64,000 bases of DNA from Aquabacterium sp. (GTDB lineage Bacteria; Pseudomonadota; Gammaproteobacteria; Burkholderiales; Burkholderiaceae_C), in the NCBI GenBank assembly GCA_030654395.1, contig JAURXM010000104.1, forward strand, positions 62,001-126,000. The letters run 5' to 3'. The position numbers were made by a program, and so were the translations under genes. Under the pieces are notes generated by a model. That model was not told the DNA's origin. It made no database searches and saw only the letters and a list, made by a program, of their open reading frames with translations. Shown in pieces: positions 17,848-27,637 of this stretch (position 1 is the stretch's first letter; the number at the start of each line of letters is the position of its first letter).

Positions 17848-19734
17848 TCAGATCTCGACCTTGGAGCCTAACTCCACCACGCGGTTGGTCGGCAAGCTCA
17901 AGAAGTCGGCTGCACCGGCTGCATTGCGGTGCATGCTGGCAAACAGCTTCTCACGCCATGATGCCATGCCACTGCCAATGGTGGGGATCACGATGTCACG
18001 CGACAGGAAGTAGCTGGTTTCCATGTCGTTGATGATCACGCCCTTGTGCACCAGCAGCTTGAGTGCGGCGGGCACGTCAGGTTCATTTTTGAAGCCCAGA
18101 TGCAGCATGACTTGCCAGCAGTCGTTGCCCAAGTCTTCAATCTCAAGGCGTTTGTCTTCGCTGATCCATGGCACCTCATGGGACTTCACCGTCACGAACA
18201 AGTTCTGATGGTGCAGCACCTTGTTGTGCTTGAGGTTGTGCAGCAAGGCATTGGGCGTGGTGCCCGCGTCCGCATTGAGGAAGACGGCTGTACCTGATAC
18301 ACGCAGGGGCGGGCTTGAGAACACAGCGGCCAAGAATGGGTGCAAATCAATGGCATCAGAACGCAGTCGCTCACTCAGTAAACTGCGGCCATCCTTCCAA
18401 GTCATCATGAGCCCAAACATGACCACGCCGATCAGCAGGGGGAACCAGCCGCCATCAATGACTTTGACGATGTTGGCACTGAAATACATCAAGTCAATGG
18501 CAAAGAAGGCGGCTGTGGCCATGATGCACAGCGGCAATGCCATGCCCCATGCAAAACGGATGACGAAAAAAGTCATGACCGTGGTGATCAACATGTCGAT
18601 CGTCACCGTGATGCCGTAGGCCGCAGCAAGCTTGCCGCTGGAGCCAAAAAAGACCACGGCCATCACGATGCAGCCATACAGCGCCCAGTTGACAAAGGGA
18701 ATATAGATTTGACCTGTTTCTTTCTCGGAGGTGTGCAAGATACGCAGGCGAGGCAGGTAACCCAGTTGAATCACCTGTTTGGTGACCGAGAAAGCCGCCG
18801 TAATCAAGGCTTGTGAGGCGATCACCGTGGCACAGGTGGCCAGGCCAATGAGGGGGTAGAGGGCCCACTGAGGGGCCATCTCGAAAAACGGGTTACCGAT
18901 GTTTTCAGGGTGTGCCAGCAACATGGCGCCTTGCCCAAAATAATTGATGACCAACGCAGGCATGACCAAGCTGAACCATGCAAGTCGAATGGGCTTTTTG
19001 CCGAAGTGGCCCATGTCAGCGTACAGCGCTTCAGCACCCGTGGCGCACAGGATCACAGCGCCCAAGGCGATGAAGGCCAATTTAGAGTGATTGACCATGA
19101 AACCCACCGCATGGTGGGGGCTCATGGCCATCAAAACGGCTGGGTTGTTGATGATGTGGGGGATGCCCAGCACTGCCAGCGCGATGAACCAGATGGCCGT
19201 GATCGGCCCAAAGAACTTGCCGATGCCGCCGGTGCCGTGTTTCTGCACCATGAACAGCAAGGTCAGCACGATCAGGGTCACTGGTACGACAAAACGCTCT
19301 AGGCCCGGGGCGGCTACTTCCATGCCCTCCACGGCTGACAGCACCGAGATCGCTGGCGTGATCACCCCATCTCCAAAAAAGATGGCCGTGCCAAAAATGC
19401 CGAGAGCCAGCAGGCGTCCCCGGAGTACAGGGCGATCTTTGACTGCGCTGGACGCCAAGGCCAGCATGGCCACCAAGCCACCCTCACCGTTGTTGTCGGC
19501 GCGCAGGATCAGCGTCACGTATTTCAAGGACACGATCACCGTCAGCGTCCAGAAAATCATCGACAAAATGCCGTAGATGTTCTCTGGGGTCGGCTCCAGA
19601 TGGCCGTGTGCAAAAACCTCTTTGAGGGCGTAGAGGGGGCTGGTGCCGATATCGCCATAGACGATGCCGATGGCCCCGAGGGTCAGTGCGGCCAGCTGAG
19701 AGCCGCTGAGCGAGGAGTTGGGGCTGTGTTGCAC
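17848..19734 (-). CDS. kup: Low-affinity potassium transporter Kup
   Basis: KUP/HAK/KT family potassium-proton symporter of 628 residues. About 12 membrane segments fill residues 1-430. The family hallmark [17 protein letters not shown] is in the first segment (about 23-39), followed by [16 protein letters not shown] and [19 protein letters not shown] cytosolic C-terminal domain spans about 460-628. The length matches other Kup proteins. It lies 97 bases downstream of gshA; its stop codon touches the presumed benE start. No potassium-responsive regulator or riboswitch was recognised upstream. Confidence 0.96.
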   Translation of the reverse strand: MQHSPNSSLSGSQLAALTLGAIGIVYGDIGTSPLYALKEVFAHGHLEPTPENIYGILSMIFWTLTVIVSLKYVTLILRADNNGEGGLVAMLALASSAVKDRPVLRGRLLALGIFGTAIFFGDGVITPAISVLSAVEGMEVAAPGLERFVVPVTLIVLTLLFMVQKHGTGGIGKFFGPITAIWFIALAVLGIPHIINNPAVLMAMSPHHAVGFMVNHSKLAFIALGAVILCATGAEALYADMGHFGKKPIRLAWFSLVMPALVINYFGQGAMLLAHPENIGNPFFEMAPQWALYPLIGLATCATVIASQALITAAFSVTKQVIQLGYLPRLRILHTSEKETGQIYIPFVNWALYGCIVMAVVFFGSSGKLAAAYGITVTIDMLITTVMTFFVIRFAWGMALPLCIMATAAFFAIDLMYFSANIVKVIDGGWFPLLIGVVMFGLMMTWKDGRSLLSERLRSDAIDLHPFLAAVFSSPPLRVSGTAVFLNADAGTTPNALLHNLKHNKVLHHQNLFVTVKSHEVPWISEDKRLEIEDLGNDCWQVMLHLGFKNEPDVPAALKLLVHKGVIINDMETSYFLSRDIVIPTIGSGMASWREKLFASMHRNAAGAADFLSLPTNRVVELGSKVEI

Positions 19735-19831
19735 AGGAGGGTGACGCGCGAATCAACAAGACGCCTATTTTGCCCCCGATCTGGTGTTTTTTTGCTGCAC
19801 TGCAAAACCTAGAGTGTGAAGCTGTGACACC

Positions 19832-21127
19832 TTAGCTGTAAACCTCGGGGTTGGGGTCGGTTGCTTCGAGCTCGTAACTGGCTGCAAGCATGGCCAACCG
19901 GGCGATCACACCGTACATATAAAAGCGATTGGGCGCACTGGCACCGGGCGTCGTGCCAGGCTTGGGTAATTGGGTTGACTCAGCAAAGGCCAGCGGTACA
20001 AAGCTGGACCCTGGCGCGTTGAGGTTCTCATCGATGCCGCGATCGGCGTGCACGCGGTAAAAACCGCCCACAACGTAGCGGTCAATCATGTAGACCACGG
20101 GCTCGGCCACAGCACCGTCGATTTGCTCATAAGTCGGCACGCCTTCTTGGATGATGACGCGGCTGACTTCTTGGCCATCCTTGACCACCGACATTTTGTT
20201 GCGTGCTCGGCGATTGAGGTCAACGATCTCCTTGGCGTCTCGCACGGTCATGATGCCCATGCCGTAGGTGCCGTTGTCCGCTTTGACGATGACAAATGGT
20301 TTTTCGTTGATGCCGTATTCCTTGTACTTGCGGCGGATTTTGTTGAGCAGCGCCTCGACTTGGGCCTGCAGGCATTCGCCGCCAGTGCCGTCTTGGAAGT
20401 TCACCTCGTCACATACGGCGTACATGGGGTTGATCAACCAAGGGTCCATGCCTAAGAGCTTGGCAAACTTTTTGGCAACCGCTTCGTAGGCTTCGAAGTG
20501 CTGGCTCTTGCGACGCACAGCCCAGCCAGCATGCAGCGGCGGCAGCAGGTATTGCTCGTGCAGGTCTTTTAAAACATCTGGGATGCCTGCTGACAGATCA
20601 TTGTTGAGCAGGATCGTACAAGGGTCGAAGTTCTTTAATCCGAGGCGACGCTTGGTGCGCACCAATGGCTCGACCGTCAATATCGACCCGTCAGCCAGTG
20701 TCAGATCGGTAGGCTCGGTGATGGTTTCGTCCAGTGTCCCTAGGCGCACATTCAGGCCCGCTGCCGTGAAAATCTGAACCAAACGTGCCACGTTAGACAA
20801 GTAAAACGTGTTGCGGGTGTGCTTTTCAGGGATCAGCAGCAGGTTCTTGGCCTCAGGGCAAATCTTCTCGATGGCCGCCATGGCCGCCTGCACAGCCAAG
20901 GGCAGCATCTCTGGCGTCAGGTTGTTGAAGCCGCCGGGGTACAGGTTGGTGTCCACAGGCGCCAACTTGAAGCCCGCATTGCGCAGGTCCACTGAGGTGT
21001 AGAACGGCGGCGTGTGCTCCATCCACTCTAGCCTGAACCAGCGTTCAATGGCAGGCATGGACTCCAGCACACGCTGCTCAAGTTCATTGATGGGGCCGTT
21101 CAGCGTGGTGATCAGGTGAGGAACCAT
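19832..21127 (-). CDS. gshA: Glutamate-cysteine ligase (proteobacterial GshA)
   Basis: Enzyme of 431 residues making gamma-glutamylcysteine from glutamate and cysteine with ATP, the first step to glutathione. It belongs to the GshA type typical of betaproteobacteria rather than the E. coli type. Typical segments are the start MVPHLITTLNGPINELEQR, APVDTNLYPGGFNNL, LLIPEKHTRNTFYLSN, the ATP-binding FVIVKADNGTYGMG and GFYRVHADRGIDENLNAPG. I chose the ATG at 21127 because it begins the family-conserved N-terminus; an upstream in-frame ATG at 21160 adds 11 residues. A terminator separates it from amtB, so it should have its own promoter. gshB is 4.7 kb downstream. Confidence 0.93.
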   Translation of the reverse strand: MVPHLITTLNGPINELEQRVLESMPAIERWFRLEWMEHTPPFYTSVDLRNAGFKLAPVDTNLYPGGFNNLTPEMLPLAVQAAMAAIEKICPEAKNLLLIPEKHTRNTFYLSNVARLVQIFTAAGLNVRLGTLDETITEPTDLTLADGSILTVEPLVRTKRRLGLKNFDPCTILLNNDLSAGIPDVLKDLHEQYLLPPLHAGWAVRRKSQHFEAYEAVAKKFAKLLGMDPWLINPMYAVCDEVNFQDGTGGECLQAQVEALLNKIRRKYKEYGINEKPFVIVKADNGTYGMGIMTVRDAKEIVDLNRRARNKMSVVKDGQEVSRVIIQEGVPTYEQIDGAVAEPVVYMIDRYVVGGFYRVHADRGIDENLNAPGSSFVPLAFAESTQLPKPGTTPGASAPNRFYMYGVIARLAMLAASYELEATDPNPEVYS

Positions 21128-21192
21128 AAGGGCAGGGCCATGTCGACGTTGGGGCCCCATTCTAGGAACTTCGAAGCGTTCTGTGTTGCGGC

Positions 21193-21221
21193 AAAAAAAA
21201 AGGCTGCCCGTAGGCAGCCTC
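21193..21221 (-). terminator. Intrinsic terminator of the glnK-amtB operon
   Basis: On the minus strand a perfect 7-base stem (GGCTGCC at 21219-21213 and its partner at 21208-21202) with loop TACG is followed by a run of nine T, 27 bases after the amtB stop. It is a textbook rho-independent terminator. Confidence 0.92.
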
Positions 21222-21247
21222 TTGTCCTAGAAAAAGACCGATATGGC

Positions 21248-22792
21248 TTACTTGTGGTATGCCGTTTCGCCGTGTGACGTGATGTCCAAACCTTCGCGCT
21301 CGTCCTCTTCAGACACGCGCAGACCAATCACCAAGTCCACAATTTTGAAAGCAATGATCGAGACAACAGCGGACCAAACGACGGTCAAGCCAACAGCTTT
21401 AGCTTGGACCAACAGTTGATTGGAGATCGAGTAGTCGGTGGTCGTGACCATGGCGACCGTGACCCAATCGGCCACCATGCTGGGGCCACCCAAGTTGGGC
21501 GAGTTGAAAACGCCGGTCATCAGGGCGCCAAAGATGCCGCCTACGCCGTGCACGCCGAACACGTCCAACGAGTCGTCTGCGCCCAGCATTTTCTTCAGGC
21601 CAGTTACGCCCCACAGGCAGATCAGGCCAGCCAGCAAGCCGATGACCAACGCACCGCCGATGCCGACGTTGCCTGCAGCAGGTGTGATCGCAACCAAGCC
21701 AGCCACTGCACCTGAGGCAGCGCCCAACATCGAAGCTTTACCCTTGTGCAGCGCTTCACCCAAGCACCAACCCAGCACAGCACCAGCAGTGGCAATGAAG
21801 GTGTTGATGAATGCCAATGCAGCGAAGCCGTTGGCTTCCAGCGCAGAGCCGGCATTGAAGCCGAACCAACCCACCCACAGCAGCGAAGCGCCAACCATGG
21901 TCAGTGTCAGTGAGTGAGGTGTGAAGGATTCCTTACCGTAGCCTACGCGCTTGCCCACCATGTAAGCACCCACCAAGCCAGCGACAGCGGCGTTGATGTG
22001 CACCACGGTGCCGCCTGCGAAGTCCAGCGCGCCCCACTGCCAGATCAAGCCAGCTTTGCTGGTCATGTCCGCTGCCACTTCGGCAGAAGAGTAAGCATCA
22101 GGGCCCATCCAGAACCAAACCATGTGTGCGATTGGTGCATAGCTGAAGGTGAACCAAAGCACCATGAACATCAAGGCAGCAGAGAACTTGATGCGTTCAG
22201 CGAAGGCGCCGACGATCAGGCAGCAGGTGATGCCAGCGAACGTGGCTTGGAAGGCCGCAAACACGATCTCGGGGATGTAGACACCCTTGCTGAAGGTGGC
22301 CGCATTGGCGAACGTGCCCGCAACGTTGTCCCACACGCCTTTCATGAACAAGCGATCAAGTCCACCGATGTAAGCATTGCCTTCGGTAAAGGCCAAGCTG
22401 TAACCGTAGATGAACCACAACACGACGATCAAGGAGAAAGTCACCATCACTTGCATCAGCACGGACAGCATGTTTTTGCTGCGTACCAAGCCGCCGTAGA
22501 ACAGAGCCAAACCAGGCAATGTCATCAAAATCACCAACAATGTGGAGACCATCATCCACGTTGTGTCGCCCTTATTGGGCACGGGGGCTGCAGCTGGTGC
22601 TGCTTCTGACGCGGCTGGCGCAGCAGTTGCGGCTGCCTCAGGGGCGGATGCAGGTGCGGGTGCGGGTGCAGCCGATGTGTCGGCCATCGTTGTTATGGCT
22701 TGCGGCGCTGATGCGGCGTCTTGTGCGTGCGACACGCCAAAAACACCCAAGGCGGCTAGCCCCAGTGCGAGTGATGCGATGAGCTTTCTCAT
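21248..22792 (-). CDS. amtB: Ammonium transporter AmtB with signal peptide and Ala/Pro-rich leader
   Basis: Ammonium channel of 514 residues. A signal peptide (MRKLIASLALGLAALG...SHA, about 1-22) is followed by an unusually long Ala/Pro-rich periplasmic leader (about 23-75), then 11 membrane segments. The channel has DTTWMMVSTLLVILMTLPGL, the His-containing LDFAGGTVVHINA and FGVHGVGGIFGALMTG, which carry the twin pore histidines. A cytosolic tail follows. AmtB conducts ammonia/ammonium and is blocked by GlnK. I chose the ATG at 22792, which has AGAGG upstream, over the open frame reaching 22837. It lies 69 bases after glnK in a nitrogen-controlled operon. Confidence 0.94.
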   Translation of the reverse strand: MRKLIASLALGLAALGVFGVSHAQDAASAPQAITTMADTSAAPAPAPASAPEAAATAAPAASEAAPAAAPVPNKGDTTWMMVSTLLVILMTLPGLALFYGGLVRSKNMLSVLMQVMVTFSLIVVLWFIYGYSLAFTEGNAYIGGLDRLFMKGVWDNVAGTFANAATFSKGVYIPEIVFAAFQATFAGITCCLIVGAFAERIKFSAALMFMVLWFTFSYAPIAHMVWFWMGPDAYSSAEVAADMTSKAGLIWQWGALDFAGGTVVHINAAVAGLVGAYMVGKRVGYGKESFTPHSLTLTMVGASLLWVGWFGFNAGSALEANGFAALAFINTFIATAGAVLGWCLGEALHKGKASMLGAASGAVAGLVAITPAAGNVGIGGALVIGLLAGLICLWGVTGLKKMLGADDSLDVFGVHGVGGIFGALMTGVFNSPNLGGPSMVADWVTVAMVTTTDYSISNQLLVQAKAVGLTVVWSAVVSIIAFKIVDLVIGLRVSEEDEREGLDITSHGETAYHK

Positions 22793-22861
22793 GAAATACC
22801 TCTTGAAAGACCAAATAAATGAGTTCAGCACCCACACACATCCGGTGTGGGTTGCCCATAA

Positions 22862-23374
<513 letters not shown>

Positions 23375-23393
23375 TCAATTGGATGCCGATGGC

Positions 23394-23410
23394 TGCACCA
23401 GTAAGGTGCG
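23394..23410. promoter_or_regulatory. NtrC-type binding site upstream of glnK
   Basis: TGCACC-AGTAA-GGTGCG is a near-perfect dyad of the NtrC type (TGCACC, five bases, GGTGCA), about 130 bases upstream of the sigma-54 promoter at 23250-23265, a normal enhancer distance. Two further TGCACC half-sites occur at 23297-23302 and 23309-23314. No other coding sequence is seen in the 312-base gap between glnK and comM. Confidence 0.6.
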
Positions 23411-23512
23411 AGCAGCACGTGTGGTGCTTCTGCCCATCACCCTAGAGGGGGGGGCGCCAAAAGACGGGCCGATGGGCAAAATCCCCGGATTATTGAAACG
23501 AGCCTCACTGTC

Positions 23513-25048
23513 ATGTCACTTGCCATTGTTCACAGCCGCGCACTCGACGGGCTCAAAGCGCCAGAGGTGACCGTTGAGGTGCACCTGGCCAATGGTCTGC
23601 CTTCTTTCACACTCGTTGGTTTGGCCGATACCGAAGTCAAAGAGGCGCGTGAACGGGTTCGCGCTGCGCTGAGCAATTCGGGCTTGGAGTTTCCCTTCAA
23701 TAAGCGCATCACGGTGAACTTGGCGCCTGCTGATCTACCCAAAGAATCAGGTCGGTTTGATCTGCCCATTGCTTTGGGCATTTTGGCGGCCATGGGCCAT
23801 GTCGACCCGGCCAAGCTGCTTGATCTTGAGTTCGCAGGTGAGTTGTCGCTAGGGGGAGAGTTGCGCCCAGTGCGGGGCGCCTTGCCGATGGCACTGGCCT
23901 TGCAGCGCGACCGTGCCAGTGGTGGGGTGCGCGGCTTGGTGCTGCCTCAAGCGAGTGCGGCTGAGGCAGCTTTGGTCGAGGGGGCGCGTCTTTTTGGTGC
24001 GCAACACCTGCTTGATGTGGTGGATGCGCTGAGGCCTGATGGGCAGGGCAGCGGGACGGATTTGGTTCGGGCGCGTGCAACGCTTCCCGTCTGCTCACCT
24101 GAAGCCTTGCCTGACCTCCGTGAGGTCAAAGGTCAGTCGGCGGCCAAGCGTGCGCTGGAGGTGGCCGCAGCCGGTGGACACAGCGCCTTGATGGTGGGGC
24201 CGCCTGGTACCGGCAAATCCATGCTGGCGCAGCGCTTCCCTGGTTTGTTGCCGCCGCTGACGCAGGATGAGGCGCTGGAGTCGGCTGCCGTGCTCAGCTT
24301 GGCAGGACATTTCGATGCACGGCGCTGGTCTCAGCGGGTCATGCGATCACCCCATCACACGGCCTCGTCTGTGGCGCTGGTGGGTGGGGGTTCCCCGCCG
24401 CGCCCGGGAGAAATATCGCTCGCGCACCATGGTGTTTTGTTTCTGGATGAGTTGCCTGAGTTCCCTAGGGCTGCGCTAGAGGCCTTACGCGAGCCACTAG
24501 AGACAGGGCACATCACCATATCGCGTGCGGCTCGCAGGCATGATTTCCCTGCTCGGTTTCAACTGATCGGCGCCATGAACCCGTGCCCGTGCGGGCATTT
24601 TGGTAACCCCATCAAAGCTTGCCGTTGTACCCCAGACCAAGTCGGTCGCTACCAAAGCCGTCTCAGTGGGCCGTTATTGGATCGCATTGATGTGCAGGTC
24701 GATGTGCCCATGGTGGCGCCTGAGGTGCTGGCGCGCAGCCCTGATGGCGACACGTCTGCTGAGGTGGGCAAGCGTGTGGCCATGGCCCGCGATCGACAGC
24801 GTGTGCGTCAGGGCATGCTCAATGCGGATTTGAGCCCCATGTTGCTTGAGCAGCACGCCCAAGCGCAAGCCGCAGCGATGGCTTTTTTGCAAACGGCCTG
24901 TACGCGCTTAGGATGGTCGGGCAGGGCTTTTCACAGGGTGCTGAAATTGGCACGCACCATCGCTGACCTTGCCAGCGAAGACAGCATCACGCAAGCCCAT
25001 GTGGCAGAGGCCATTCAGTACCGCCGTGTGTTGCAGCCGGTGGCGTGA
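23513..25048 (+). CDS. comM: YifB/ComM-family magnesium-chelatase-like AAA+ ATPase
   Basis: AAA+ protein of 511 residues. An N-terminal ChlI/Lon-like domain (1-165) starts MSLAIVHSRALDGLKAPEV and contains NGLPSFTLVGLADTEVKEAR. The AAA+ core has Walker A GPPGTGKSM (about 229-237), Walker B GVLFLDELPEF and an Arg-rich GHITISRAARRHDFP. A zinc-like NPCPCGHFGNPIKACRC follows, then a C-terminal magnesium-chelatase domain. In naturally competent bacteria ComM is a hexameric branch-migration helicase needed to integrate foreign DNA during transformation. It stands alone, divergent from glnK. Confidence 0.93.
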   Translation: MSLAIVHSRALDGLKAPEVTVEVHLANGLPSFTLVGLADTEVKEARERVRAALSNSGLEFPFNKRITVNLAPADLPKESGRFDLPIALGILAAMGHVDPAKLLDLEFAGELSLGGELRPVRGALPMALALQRDRASGGVRGLVLPQASAAEAALVEGARLFGAQHLLDVVDALRPDGQGSGTDLVRARATLPVCSPEALPDLREVKGQSAAKRALEVAAAGGHSALMVGPPGTGKSMLAQRFPGLLPPLTQDEALESAAVLSLAGHFDARRWSQRVMRSPHHTASSVALVGGGSPPRPGEISLAHHGVLFLDELPEFPRAALEALREPLETGHITISRAARRHDFPARFQLIGAMNPCPCGHFGNPIKACRCTPDQVGRYQSRLSGPLLDRIDVQVDVPMVAPEVLARSPDGDTSAEVGKRVAMARDRQRVRQGMLNADLSPMLLEQHAQAQAAAMAFLQTACTRLGWSGRAFHRVLKLARTIADLASEDSITQAHVAEAIQYRRVLQPVA

Positions 25049-25102
25049 GCATGAGGCTGGCTTGACGCTAGACTGCACAGACTCATTGACATCGGAGACA
25101 AC

Positions 25103-25585
25103 ATGTTCGCCAATCGATTCTTGCTTGTAGCGGCGCTGTGTGTGGCGCCATCCTTCAGTGCCAGCTGGGCTGCTGCACCCTTGGTGCATAAAGCAGACGC
25201 AGTCAAGGTGGAAGGCGCCTGGATTCGCGCCACGGTCAAGGGGCAAAGTGCCACAGGGGGCTTCATGCGTTTGACGGCAAGCAAAGACCTCACCTTGTTG
25301 GGCATCAGCAGCCCTGCGGCAGCCGATAGTCAGCTGCATGACATGGTGATGGACGGTGATGTGATGCGCATGCGTGAGGCTGCGCCAATTGTTTTGCACG
25401 CAGGTCAAACAGTCCAATTGCAGCCCGGACCTGGTCATCAGCATGTGATGCTGATGGGTTTGACGCGCCAGTTGTCTGCTGGAGATCAGGTTAAGTTGGT
25501 ACTCCAGTTGCGGTCAACTGATGGCAAAAAGTTCAAACAAGAGGTGTCCGTGCCGGTTAAAACCGAATCGGGCATGCATCACTGA
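25103..25585 (+). CDS. Periplasmic copper chaperone PCu(A)C
   Basis: Exported protein of 160 residues. The signal peptide (about 1-24) has an AWA cleavage region. The PCuAC beta domain has the Cu(I) ligands expected for the family: Met/His residues in GGFMRL, QLHDMVMDGDVMRM and GHQHVMLMGL, fitting the H(M)x10Mx21HxM pattern. PCuAC delivers copper to cytochrome oxidase, usually with an Sco protein, which is not present here. It follows comM by 54 bases; its last 7 bases overlap the convergent lapB. Confidence 0.9.
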   Translation: MFANRFLLVAALCVAPSFSASWAAAPLVHKADAVKVEGAWIRATVKGQSATGGFMRLTASKDLTLLGISSPAAADSQLHDMVMDGDVMRMREAAPIVLHAGQTVQLQPGPGHQHVMLMGLTRQLSAGDQVKLVLQLRSTDGKKFKQEVSVPVKTESGMHH

Positions 25586-26736
25586 TCTTCTAGTCGCCTA
25601 GGAGGATAGGTGTCCCAGCCCTGACAGCCAGGGCATTGCCAGAAGTAATGCTGGCTCTCGAACCCGCAGGCTGCACAGCGGTAGCGCTGCAAGGGCTTGG
25701 CTGCGATGGCCAGTGCCTGTTGCAAGCGTTCGATTTCGGACTCATCTAGCGATGCATGTGCGTTGATCCGCTCTTGAATCAAGCCTTGCGCTGCAGACAG
25801 CGATGGTTGGGACGTCATGTGCGTCATCAGCGACTGCCTGCGCTCGGTCGCATCAGGCTGCAGGGCGTTGAGTGCATGCAAGACATCCACCGTCGGCACT
25901 TGTTGGTACAGGCCTTTTAGTTTGCTTAGCGCTGCATCACTCTCGCCACAGAGTTGGGCTGTTTTGGCGTAATCCATCGCCACCAAAGCAAAGCTCTGTG
26001 GCTGGATGACCATCAATTCATCCCAGATGCGCATGGCTTGTGCGTGCTTGCCTTGACGTGTCAGTCGCTGGCCTTGCATCACCAGCGGGCGCGCGGCTTG
26101 TGGTGCGGCCTTGCGTGCGTTCAGCAGGGCTTGTTCTGCTTCATCGGGCTGGCTGCGTGCGTCGGCTTCGTGGGCTACTTCGCACCAGTGGTGGGCCGTT
26201 CGCTGCGAGAATGAGCCGGTGCCGGCTGTCTCCAATCGCGCTGCCTTGTCAATGGCTGCATGCCAGTCACGTGAGCGCTCATGCAGGGACAACAAAGCCA
26301 GTTGAGCGTCAGTGGTGAACACCGTGCCTTCTAGCGCCTTGAATGCCGCTTCGGCCCGGTCTAGAAGCCCCGCTTTCATGAAGTCCTGAGCGAGTGCGTG
26401 TTGTGCACGCTCACGCGCATCACGCTTGAGGTCGGCTCTGGACAGCAGGTGTTGGTGAACGCGGATGGCTCTTTCATACTCGCCACGACGTCGAAACAGG
26501 TTGCCCAAAGCGAAGTGCAAATCAGAGGTGTCTGGGTCGTGCTGTACGGCTTCAATGAAGGCGTCAATCGCCTTATCTTGTTGCTCATTGAGCAAGAGGT
26601 TCAGGCCCTTGAAATAGGCTTGAGGTGCGGCACGCTCTTCGCGATGGCTTTGTCGCAGATCCAGTCGCGAAGCCATCCAACCCATTAAGAAGGCAATGGG
26701 GAAGGCCAGTAGCAGCCAGTAGAGATCAAATTCCAT
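25579..26736 (-). CDS. lapB: Lipopolysaccharide assembly protein LapB
   Basis: Protein of 385 residues. One N-terminal membrane anchor (FDLYWLLLAFPIAFLMGWMAS) is followed by a long TPR array (about 40-340) and a C-terminal rubredoxin-type zinc domain with two CxxC pairs, CAACGF and CPGCQG. LapB (YciM) works with FtsH to control LpxC levels and so lipopolysaccharide synthesis. I chose the ATG at 26736 because it gives the membrane anchor at the very N-terminus; the frame upstream is not family-like. It starts one base after the lapA stop, a coupled pair. Confidence 0.94.
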   Translation of the reverse strand: MEFDLYWLLLAFPIAFLMGWMASRLDLRQSHREERAAPQAYFKGLNLLLNEQQDKAIDAFIEAVQHDPDTSDLHFALGNLFRRRGEYERAIRVHQHLLSRADLKRDARERAQHALAQDFMKAGLLDRAEAAFKALEGTVFTTDAQLALLSLHERSRDWHAAIDKAARLETAGTGSFSQRTAHHWCEVAHEADARSQPDEAEQALLNARKAAPQAARPLVMQGQRLTRQGKHAQAMRIWDELMVIQPQSFALVAMDYAKTAQLCGESDAALSKLKGLYQQVPTVDVLHALNALQPDATERRQSLMTHMTSQPSLSAAQGLIQERINAHASLDESEIERLQQALAIAAKPLQRYRCAACGFESQHYFWQCPGCQGWDTYPPRRLEDQ

Positions 26737-26737
26737 G

Positions 26738-27106
26738 TTATTTGGTCGGCTTGCGTGGTGCAGGCATGTCAGGCGGGAAGGGCAGCTCCGCTGGCAGCGT
26801 GAGTGGGCCTGAGCGCGTCGCTGGCCCACTGTCAAAAGCGGTGGGTGTCGTGTGTTTGATGACGGGTTCGGGCATCAATAAAGTGCGGTTGCGTGCTTCT
26901 TTGCGGTGGCGCCACCAACTTGGCACCATCGCCAGCACGCCCGTGGCGCAACCGAGTGCAAAGATACCCAGCACAATGAAAACCATGGGTGCTTGCCAGT
27001 TGTAACCCCAAAACCATTTGAGCTCGACCAGATGTTGGTTGTTAAGCGCAAAGGCAAACAAAACGAAGAACAGCACGCCGCGCCACAACCAGTTCAATGT
27101 TCGCAT
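26738..27106 (-). CDS. lapA: Lipopolysaccharide assembly protein LapA (DUF1049)
   Basis: Small membrane protein of 122 residues with two transmembrane helices (about 7-26 and 40-62: WRGVLFFVLFAFALNNQ; APMVFIVLGIFALGCATGVL) and a basic, Pro-rich cytosolic tail. This is the LapA/DUF1049 pattern, the partner of LapB in inner-membrane control of lipopolysaccharide assembly. It sits between ihfB (7-base gap) and lapB (1-base gap), as in other Burkholderiales. Confidence 0.9.
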   Translation of the reverse strand: MRTLNWLWRGVLFFVLFAFALNNQHLVELKWFWGYNWQAPMVFIVLGIFALGCATGVLAMVPSWWRHRKEARNRTLLMPEPVIKHTTPTAFDSGPATRSGPLTLPAELPFPPDMPAPRKPTK

Positions 27107-27113
27107 GGGTGTC

Positions 27114-27467
27114 TCAGATAGGGGTGGTTTCTGATGAGGTGTTTGTCGATGGCGTCGTCAATGGCGGATCGACATCAACTTGAGCGTCCATCTTATCAAC
27201 GCCTTCGCGCAGCGCTTTGCCTGGTTTGAAGTGGGGCACCAGTTTTTCAGGTATCAGCACTTGCTCGCCTGAACGCGGATTGCGTCCCATGCGAGGGGGG
27301 CGTCGGTTGATCGAGAAGCTGCCAAAGCCACGTATTTCAATGCGGTGGCCGCGCCCCAATGCTTCGGACATCGCGTCCAAGATGGTTTTGGCGGCGAATT
27401 CGGCATCGCGCTGAGTGAGTTGGCTAAAGCGTTCGGCCAAACGGGCAACGAGATCTGAGCGGGTCAT
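27114..27467 (-). CDS. ihfB: Integration host factor subunit beta
   Basis: DNA-bending HU/IHF-family protein of 117 residues. It starts [20 protein letters not shown] and has the diagnostic [20 protein letters not shown] with the intercalating Pro in the beta arm, then [24 protein letters not shown]. It has an extra acidic/Thr-rich tail of about 20 residues ([12 protein letters not shown]). It pairs with IhfA to bend DNA at promoters (including sigma-54 ones) and recombination sites. It follows rpsA across a terminator. Confidence 0.95.
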   Translation of the reverse strand: MTRSDLVARLAERFSQLTQRDAEFAAKTILDAMSEALGRGHRIEIRGFGSFSINRRPPRMGRNPRSGEQVLIPEKLVPHFKPGKALREGVDKMDAQVDVDPPLTTPSTNTSSETTPI

Positions 27468-27508
27468 GTTGGTTCGACTTGGAAATCGGAGGCTGTGATG
27501 AGCACCAG

Positions 27509-27550
27509 CAAAAAGCCCCACACCCTGAGATTGCCCAGGGGAAGGGGCTT
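27509..27550 (-). terminator. Intrinsic terminator between rpsA and ihfB
   Basis: On the minus strand AAGCCCC (27550-27544) pairs with GGGGCTT (27519-27513) around a second GC-rich inner stem and is followed by a T-rich run. It lies about 90 bases after the rpsA stop and before ihfB. Confidence 0.7.
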
Positions 27551-27637
27551 CGTGCCATGCTCATCACAACCCCCGCTGTGTCAGGCCCCGAAGGGCGTGG
27601 CGCAGCAGGGATGGTGAGGACGGATCAACCGCGAGGT

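Noticed and set aside
19790-19807. TTTTGC/GCAAAA hairpin between kup and gshA considered as a terminator
   Set aside because: On the minus strand it is followed by A-run, not T-run, and the stem is AT-rich and weak.
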